Below are positions 1 to 5,419 of a stretch of 17,664 bases of DNA, piece by piece. Within the stretch, counting starts at the first letter, position 1, and each line of letters begins with the position of its first letter. Source of the stretch: an uncultured Anaerolineaceae bacterium (lineage in GTDB: Bacteria > Chloroflexota > Anaerolineae > Promineifilales > Promineifilaceae); NCBI GenBank assembly GCA_937967805.1, contig CALBTC010000327.1:1-17664 (forward strand), in the 5' to 3' direction. Position numbers and translations under genes: made by a program. The notes under the pieces were generated by a model. The model saw only the letters and a program-made list of their open reading frames with translations, ran no database searches and was not told where the DNA came from.

Positions 1-282
<282 letters not shown>

Positions 283-294
283 GCGGCTGAGTCT

Positions 295-345
295 GCATCC
301 TCAGGTGCGGTGTGTTTTGACCCAGCCGTTTGCATCTGAGGATGC
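295..345 (+). terminator. Possible stem-loop after the thiolase gene
   Basis: GCATCCTCAG at 295-304 pairs perfectly with CTGAGGATGC at 336-345, a 10-bp stem with a 31-base loop, 12 bases after the thiolase stop. No T-run follows, so it is not a standard intrinsic terminator. A second 6-bp pairing (CGGCTG 284-289 with CAGCCG 323-328) interleaves with the stem. It may be a terminator, an RNA-stability element or chance. Confidence 0.3.
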
Positions 346-377
346 TCATTCCTCCTAAATTGAAGAGAATTGGTTTT

Positions 378-436
378 AGGACTGGCAGTCCTGAAATTTG
401 CTGTTTAGAAGAGATTTGGGTAGGACTGCCAGTCTT
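378..436. promoter_or_regulatory. Twin palindromic operator-like sites before fadB
   Basis: AGGACTGGCAGTCCT at 378-392 is a perfect 7+1+7 palindrome. AGGACTGCCAGTCTT at 422-436 is the same palindrome with one arm mismatch. Their centres are 44 bases apart, close to four helical turns, so dimers bound at both would sit on the same face of the DNA. They lie 27 to 85 bases before the hydratase/dehydrogenase start, where an operator is expected. I infer a repressor site, perhaps acyl-CoA responsive; the sequence matches no operator I can name with confidence. A dispersed palindromic repeat is the alternative. Confidence 0.45.
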
Positions 437-462
437 GCCGATGGTGAATCGAGGGAGTTGGG

Positions 463-2592
463 ATGGCAATTCATTACGCAAAAGATGAACAGCATATTGT
501 GACGTTGACGCTGGACCAGCCGGGACGGTCGGCCAACGTGATTAATGCCGAATTTGGCGTGGCGTTGGCGGCGGCGCTGGAGCGTTTGCAGGCGGAAACG
601 GATCTGGCGGGCGTGATTGTAATCTCGGCCAAGAAAACGTTTATGGCCGGTGGCGATTTGGCGTGGCTGTACGCCGTTACGGATGCTGCCCAGGTTTTTG
701 AAAGTGCTGAGATGCTTAAAGCGGCGTTTCGCGCGCTGGAAACGTTGGGTGTGCCGGTGGTGGCGGCGATCAACGGGACGGCGCTGGGCGGTGGCCTGGA
801 GCTGGTGCTGGCCTGCCATCACCGTGTGGTGTTGAACGACGGCCGTATCAAGCTAGGTTTCCCCCAAGTGTCCCTTGGATTGCTGCCCGGCGGCGGTGGC
901 GTCACCCGTTTGCCGCGCATGATTGGCTTGCAGGCAGCCTTCCCGCTGCTGACAGAAGGGACACAATTAGACCCAACGGCCGCACAAAAAGTGGGTCTGG
1001 TCGATGCGTTGGCTAAGGACACGGCCGATTTGCTGGCCCAGGCTCGCGCCTGGATTGTGGCCAATCCCGAGGCAGCTCAACCGTGGGACAAGCCGGGTTT
1101 CCGCATCCCTGGCGGTGATCCGCGCAGCCCGCGCGTGGCGCAAATGTTGTCGATTGCGCCAGCTATGCTGAAGAAGCGCACCTATGGCAACTATCCCGCG
1201 CCGGAAGCAATCTTGAGCGCGATGGTGGAAGGAACCCAGGTCGATTTTGCCACAGCCGGCCGGATTGAATCCCGCTACTTTGCCCAACTTGCCACCGGGC
1301 AGGTGGCCAAAAACATGATCAACGCCTTTTGGTTCCAGCTCAACCAGATTAATGCCGGGACCAGCCGGCCGCAAACCGTGCCGCCGCAAACGGCAAAAAA
1401 GGTGGGCGTGTTGGGTGCGGGGATGATGGGGCATGGTATTGGCTATGTGACGGCCGTTTCCGGCAAAGATGTCGTTCTCAAAGATGTTACCCTGGAACAG
1501 GCCGAAGCGGGCAAGGTCAAAATTGCGGCGCTGTTGGATGGGCGGATTGCCAGGGGTAAGCTCAGCAAAACGGAGCGCGACGAAACGTTGGCCCGCATCC
1601 AGACCACGATCGATGCTGCCGATCTGGCGGGCTGCGAATTGATCATCGAAGCGGTGTTTGAAGACCGGGAGCTGAAGGCGAGGGTGACACGAGAAGCGGA
1701 AGGGGTTTTGGCGGAAACGGCCGTCTTCGCCAGCAACACGTCAACGTTACCTATCACTGGACTGGCGCAGGCGTCAAAACGGCCGCAAAACTTTATTGGC
1801 CTGCACTTTTTCTCGCCGGTGGAGAAGATGAAGCTGGTAGAAATCATTACCGGTGCGGAAACCAGCGAAGAGACGCTGGCTAAAGCGTTTGATTTTGTCC
1901 TGCACATTGGCAAGACGCCAATAGTAGTGAATGACAGCCGCGGCTTTTACACCTCGCGCGTGTTTGGTACCTATTTGCGTGAGGGGCTGGCCATGCTGGG
2001 CGAAGGGCAGCATCCGCGGGCAATTGAGTCTGTCGGTTTGCAGGCGGGGATGCCGGTGGGGCCGCTGGCCCTGGCCGACGAGGTGAGCCTGGGGCTGATG
2101 CTGCACATTCGCGAGCAGACGCGCAAGGATTTAGCCGCAGAGGGTGAAGAAATACCAAACCACCCTTCTGATGCGGTGCTGGATGTGATGACGGGGGAAT
2201 ACGGCCGTTTCGGCAAAGCGCGTGGCGCTGGATTTTACGACTATCCTGAAGACGGCAAAAAGCATCTTTGGCCGGAACTTAGAACGATTTTCCCAGCGCG
2301 CAGCGAACCCTTGTGCCAGACAGAAATGATGGAACGGCTGATGTTTGTCCAGGCGCTGGAGACGGTGCGCTGCCTGGAAGAAAACGTGGTCACCAGCGTG
2401 GCTGACGCCAATATTGGCTCGATTTTTGGCTGGGGCTTTGCGCCGTTTAAGGGGGGCACGCTGCAATACATCAATGATTATGGCGTAGCGGCCTTTGTAC
2501 AGCGCAGCCAGACGCTGGCGGAAAAATACGGGCCGCGCTTTGCGCCGCCGGCCAAGCTGTTGGCAATGCGGGATGCCGGCCACACGTTTTAG
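463..2592 (+). CDS. fadB: Fatty oxidation complex alpha subunit: enoyl-CoA hydratase / 3-hydroxyacyl-CoA dehydrogenase
   Basis: This 709-residue protein has the FadB/FadJ layout. A crotonase (enoyl-CoA hydratase) domain covers about residues 10-200: oxyanion loop AGGD at 62-65, GGGLE with Glu113, then PGGGG. An NAD-binding 3-hydroxyacyl-CoA dehydrogenase domain begins near 312, with GAGMMG at 318-323, catalytic His448 in LHFFSP and Glu460 in LVEI. Two C-terminal dehydrogenase helical domains follow, ending in GWGFAPFKGG. It would hydrate 2-enoyl-CoA and oxidise 3-hydroxyacyl-CoA, feeding the thiolase encoded upstream. GAGGGAG at 451-457 sits 5 bases before the ATG and supports this start. One oddity: the second hydratase glutamate (E. 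coli FadB Glu139) is Gln135, while the dehydrogenase residues look intact. FadB and FadJ cannot be told apart here, so the symbol is a family label. Confidence 0.94.
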   Translation: MAIHYAKDEQHIVTLTLDQPGRSANVINAEFGVALAAALERLQAETDLAGVIVISAKKTFMAGGDLAWLYAVTDAAQVFESAEMLKAAFRALETLGVPVVAAINGTALGGGLELVLACHHRVVLNDGRIKLGFPQVSLGLLPGGGGVTRLPRMIGLQAAFPLLTEGTQLDPTAAQKVGLVDALAKDTADLLAQARAWIVANPEAAQPWDKPGFRIPGGDPRSPRVAQMLSIAPAMLKKRTYGNYPAPEAILSAMVEGTQVDFATAGRIESRYFAQLATGQVAKNMINAFWFQLNQINAGTSRPQTVPPQTAKKVGVLGAGMMGHGIGYVTAVSGKDVVLKDVTLEQAEAGKVKIAALLDGRIARGKLSKTERDETLARIQTTIDAADLAGCELIIEAVFEDRELKARVTREAEGVLAETAVFASNTSTLPITGLAQASKRPQNFIGLHFFSPVEKMKLVEIITGAETSEETLAKAFDFVLHIGKTPIVVNDSRGFYTSRVFGTYLREGLAMLGEGQHPRAIESVGLQAGMPVGPLALADEVSLGLMLHIREQTRKDLAAEGEEIPNHPSDAVLDVMTGEYGRFGKARGAGFYDYPEDGKKHLWPELRTIFPARSEPLCQTEMMERLMFVQALETVRCLEENVVTSVADANIGSIFGWGFAPFKGGTLQYINDYGVAAFVQRSQTLAEKYGPRFAPPAKLLAMRDAGHTF

Positions 2593-2670
2593 GCATACAT
2601 TTTGCCAGGATCGATAAACTGATTGATAATGCAGGGTGGATTGCAGTGGTAACCCATTTGAGTAATATGG

Positions 2671-2690
2671 ATTCCCGCCTGCGCGGGAAT
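2671..2690. repeat. dRS3-like palindrome ATTCCC-N8-GGGAAT
   Basis: ATTCCCGC (2671-2678) and GCGGGAAT (2683-2690) form a perfect 8-bp stem with a CTGC loop, between the hydratase/dehydrogenase gene and the AGPS-like gene. It fits the ATTCCC-N8-GGGAAT core of the neisserial dRS3 repeat, and near-identical palindromes are scattered through many unrelated bacterial genomes. It may also act as a transcript-end hairpin, though no T-run follows. The false peptides 'FPRRRESI' and 'HSRAGGNP' that this repeat family encodes appear on the minus strand here. Confidence 0.7.
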
Positions 2691-2745
2691 GACAAGCGGA
2701 GTGCAAGCGCAATCCAAAAAAAATTTAGGAAGAGAGAAATAAATC

Positions 2746-4545
2746 ATGGCAGATAAATCACTTGATAAAGGATCAAGTGGCGAAGATATTCGCTACGATC
2801 ATAAATGGGGGTTTACCGATACTTACTTCAAGGTAAATCCAGACAAAACTGTGACCGTGACCGGCAGCCGTTACGCCCTGTCTGGCACCGTCATGCATGA
2901 ATTTTTACCCTTCGTCGAGGAGATGCTCGACATCAAAATTGATTTTGACGATCTAAAACCAGAAGTCCAGAATAAACCCGTTGCTCCACCCAGATTAAAT
3001 GAAGGGTTTCACCAGGCTCTTAAAGCACAGCTCTCCGCTGAAAAATTCACCGTTGATGATAAACAAAGATTGATTCATAGCCATGGCCAAACGACGGCCG
3101 ATGAAGTGTACAAAGTGCTCTACGGTGCGCTGGACCGCGTGGTGGATATGGTAGTTTACCCGGAAAGCCAGGAAGATGTGGAGGCGATTATCGCGCTGGC
3201 CAAAGAACATGATGTCTGTCTTGTTCCCTATGGTGGTGGCACCAGCGTAAGCTGTGCCTTGCAGTTACCGCAAAACGAAAGCCGCTCCATCGTCTCGGTG
3301 GATATGCGGCGCATGGACAAAATTTTGTGGATCGACCATGAAAATTTCCGTGCAGGCGTGCAGGCGGGCATTACCGGCAAGCAGTTGGAAGAACGGCTGG
3401 AGCAGGCAGGTTACACCAGCGGCCACGAGCCCGATAGCCTGGAATTGTCTACGCTGGGCGGCTGGATTGCCACCAACGCCAGCGGCATGAAGAAGAACCG
3501 CTACGGCAACATCGAAGACATCGTGGAGTCGGTAACGATGGTGACGCCAAACGGGGTTATCGAACAAGGTGCAGCTATGCCGCGCCAATCAATCGGAATC
3601 GATCCGAAGCAGGTGGCGTTTGGCAGCGAGGGCAACCTGGGCATCATTACCAGTGCGGTGATCAGAATTCACAAACTGCCGGAGGCCAAGAAGTATGGCT
3701 CGCTGGTGTTCCCCAATTTTCAGGCGGGCACTGAGTTTCTTTACGAGCTTTCCCAAACCGGTACGCTGCCGGCCAGCATTCGCCTGCTGGACAACATTCA
3801 GTTCCGCTTCGGCTCGGCGCTGAAGGGTGAACCGACGCGTATGGAGGCAATCATTGGTGAAATCCAGAAATTCTTCCTGCTGAAAGTGAAGAAGTTCGAT
3901 CCTAACGAACTGGTCGCCGCCACGATTGTGATGGAGGGGACGAAGGAGCAGGTGGATTACCAATCCAAACTCATTAACCGGTTGGCCAAGAAGTATGGCG
4001 GTATTGCCGGGGGCGAGACCAACGGCAAGCGAGGCTACATGCTCACCTATGCCATCGCTTACATTCGCGACTTCCTGACGGATTTTCACATTATTGGTGA
4101 GACGTATGAGACGACGGTGCCTTGGAACAAGGTGCAGGCGGTGATTGATGCCGTGGCCGAACAGGTTGATAAAAAGCACAAAGAGTATGGTTTGCCGGGA
4201 CGGCCGTACATCTCCCCGCGCATCACCCAGCTTTACCATACCGGGGTATGCATCTACTTCACGCACGGCTTTTCCACGGTCGGCGTGGAGAATCCCGACG
4301 AGATTTTTAGCAAGATTGAACATTCATTGCGAGAAACCATTATGGCCGCCGGCGGCTCTATCTCCCATCACCACGGGGTAGGCAAAATTCGTAAGGATTT
4401 TATGCAACAGGCTATTTCGCCGGCAGCTGCTGAGCTAATTAAAGAGATCAAGAAGGCCAACGATCCACAAAACATCTTTGGCATTCGCAACAATATTTTT
4501 GCAGAAGCTACCGAACCGGATCGCGTGACTGAGCCAAATTTGTAG
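2746..4545 (+). CDS. agpS: Alkyldihydroxyacetonephosphate synthase-like FAD enzyme
   Basis: This 599-residue protein resembles eukaryotic AGPS over its whole length, not just the generic FAD-oxidase fold. The FAD-binding PCMH domain has PYGGGTSVS at 161-169 and GHEPDSLELSTLGGW starting at 226; the cap and C-terminal domain follow. Residues that AGPS uses in catalysis are kept: Arg346 in ASIRLLDN, Arg441 in AYIRD, Tyr504 in CIYF and the His triad 541-543 in SHHHGVGK. AGPS swaps the acyl chain of acyl-DHAP for a fatty alcohol, giving alkyl-DHAP and free fatty acid, the committed step of ether-lipid synthesis. The first 100 residues also align with the AGPS N-terminus, but no peroxisomal signal is expected in a bacterium. 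AGGA 2727-2730 and GAGAG 2732-2736 precede the ATG. A glycolate- or lactate-type dehydrogenase is less likely because of the HHH motif and the full-length match. Substrates are inferred. Confidence 0.88.
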   Translation: MADKSLDKGSSGEDIRYDHKWGFTDTYFKVNPDKTVTVTGSRYALSGTVMHEFLPFVEEMLDIKIDFDDLKPEVQNKPVAPPRLNEGFHQALKAQLSAEKFTVDDKQRLIHSHGQTTADEVYKVLYGALDRVVDMVVYPESQEDVEAIIALAKEHDVCLVPYGGGTSVSCALQLPQNESRSIVSVDMRRMDKILWIDHENFRAGVQAGITGKQLEERLEQAGYTSGHEPDSLELSTLGGWIATNASGMKKNRYGNIEDIVESVTMVTPNGVIEQGAAMPRQSIGIDPKQVAFGSEGNLGIITSAVIRIHKLPEAKKYGSLVFPNFQAGTEFLYELSQTGTLPASIRLLDNIQFRFGSALKGEPTRMEAIIGEIQKFFLLKVKKFDPNELVAATIVMEGTKEQVDYQSKLINRLAKKYGGIAGGETNGKRGYMLTYAIAYIRDFLTDFHIIGETYETTVPWNKVQAVIDAVAEQVDKKHKEYGLPGRPYISPRITQLYHTGVCIYFTHGFSTVGVENPDEIFSKIEHSLRETIMAAGGSISHHHGVGKIRKDFMQQAISPAAAELIKEIKKANDPQNIFGIRNNIFAEATEPDRVTEPNL

Positions 4546-4563
4546 TGGAATTGCAACAAACAT

Positions 4564-4622
4564 AGACTCTAAGGGTTTCTGTCTGACGGATAGGCCTGCT
4601 GAAACAGAAACCCTTAGGGTCT
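4564..4622 (+). terminator. Long hairpin after the AGPS-like gene
   Basis: AGACTCTAAGGGTTTCTGT at 4564-4582 pairs with ACAGAAACCCTTAGGGTCT at 4604-4622: 19 bp with a single G-U position and a 21-base loop. It starts 18 bases after the AGPS-like stop and ends 26 bases before the next start, so it probably ends the lipid transcript. Only a short T-rich tail (CTTTAC) follows, so factor-assisted termination or a dispersed hairpin repeat is also possible. Confidence 0.6.
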
Positions 4623-4648
4623 TTACAGGTAGCGATGAAGGAGTATAA

Positions 4649-5419
4649 ATGAGTAATAAGACGCTGCGCAGCGTTTTAATCGGGACGTTGAGTGTCCTGA
4701 TTTTAATTTTGATTGTGGCCATTGTTTTGGTTATTCGTGACAATGGCGAAACGGCCGATTCTGCCGAACCGACGGCGGTGGTGGCCGACCTGCCAACGGT
4801 GGCGACAAACACGGCCGCACCCGCTTCGCCAACCGTTTTACCCCCGGCCGTGGTGGAAATATTGCCAACCAATACCCCACTGCCCTCACCCACGCCAACC
4901 GAGACACCTGTACCTACTGAAACAGCGCTGCCGACAAACACGGCAACGGCCGTTCCCCCAACAAACGTGCCGCCGCCAACGGCCGTACCAGCCACCAATA
5001 CCCCGGTTCCACCCACCACTACGCCGGTCCCTTCGGGGCCACAGCCTGTAAATGCCAGGGGGCTTGTGGGCCAAAGCTTTGTATTGCAGGATTGGCGCAC
5101 CTCGCTGACGCCCGGCGGGCAAATCTGGTACGAATGGCGCGTGGGTAACACCAGTGGGGCAGGTGTGCCGTACTCAACCATCGGCGTCATGCCGCGCCGC
5201 AACGGCCAGGACATTGTTGCCTGGTACCAGAACAACTGGGGCGGCAACAATGACGTGATGCCGCCCGAAGGGTTAAGCTGGCCGTCGTGGATGTCTATTC
5301 CGGAAGCCGGTGATTACACACTGCGCCTGGTTGTCTGTTTTGATGGTTTCCAAAACTGTCTCAATGGGGGTGGAACTTTCCATACGCTTTCGCAAGAAAT
5401 TCCAGTGAGCATTCGCTAA
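4649..5419 (+). CDS. Membrane-anchored protein with Pro/Thr-rich linker and Trp-rich C-terminal domain (unknown function)
   Basis: I do not recognise a named family. The 256-residue product starts with a short basic N-terminus and one hydrophobic segment (about residues 8-29, LILILIVAIVLVI) with no obvious signal-peptidase or lipobox site, so it is probably a signal anchor with the rest outside the cell. Residues about 32-131 are a disordered spacer of repeated Pro-Thr units (PTPTETPVPT and similar), a style common in Chloroflexota surface proteins. The last 125 residues look like a compact beta-rich domain with seven Trp and two Cys (VVCFDGFQNC) that could form a disulfide. AAGGAG at 4638-4643, 5 bases before the ATG, fixes the start. 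The hairpin upstream suggests its own promoter. A role in binding cell-surface or extracellular material is only a guess. Confidence 0.85.
   Translation: MSNKTLRSVLIGTLSVLILILIVAIVLVIRDNGETADSAEPTAVVADLPTVATNTAAPASPTVLPPAVVEILPTNTPLPSPTPTETPVPTETALPTNTATAVPPTNVPPPTAVPATNTPVPPTTTPVPSGPQPVNARGLVGQSFVLQDWRTSLTPGGQIWYEWRVGNTSGAGVPYSTIGVMPRRNGQDIVAWYQNNWGGNNDVMPPEGLSWPSWMSIPEAGDYTLRLVVCFDGFQNCLNGGGTFHTLSQEIPVSIR

Noticed and set aside
2131..2712. Minus-strand frames at 2131-2712 and 2471-2695 starting near the AGPS-like gene
   Set aside because: Their N-termini (HSRAGGNP, FPRRRESI) are the known false peptides of the dRS3-like palindrome; the rest is the shadow of the hydratase/dehydrogenase gene.
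3589..4323. 244-residue minus-strand frame
   Set aside because: It is an antisense shadow of the AGPS-like gene.
4435..5250. 271-residue minus-strand frame rich in Gly and Val
   Set aside because: It is the antisense of the Pro/Thr linker; its low-complexity GVGV runs are a by-product of that repeat, and it has no ribosome site or family match.
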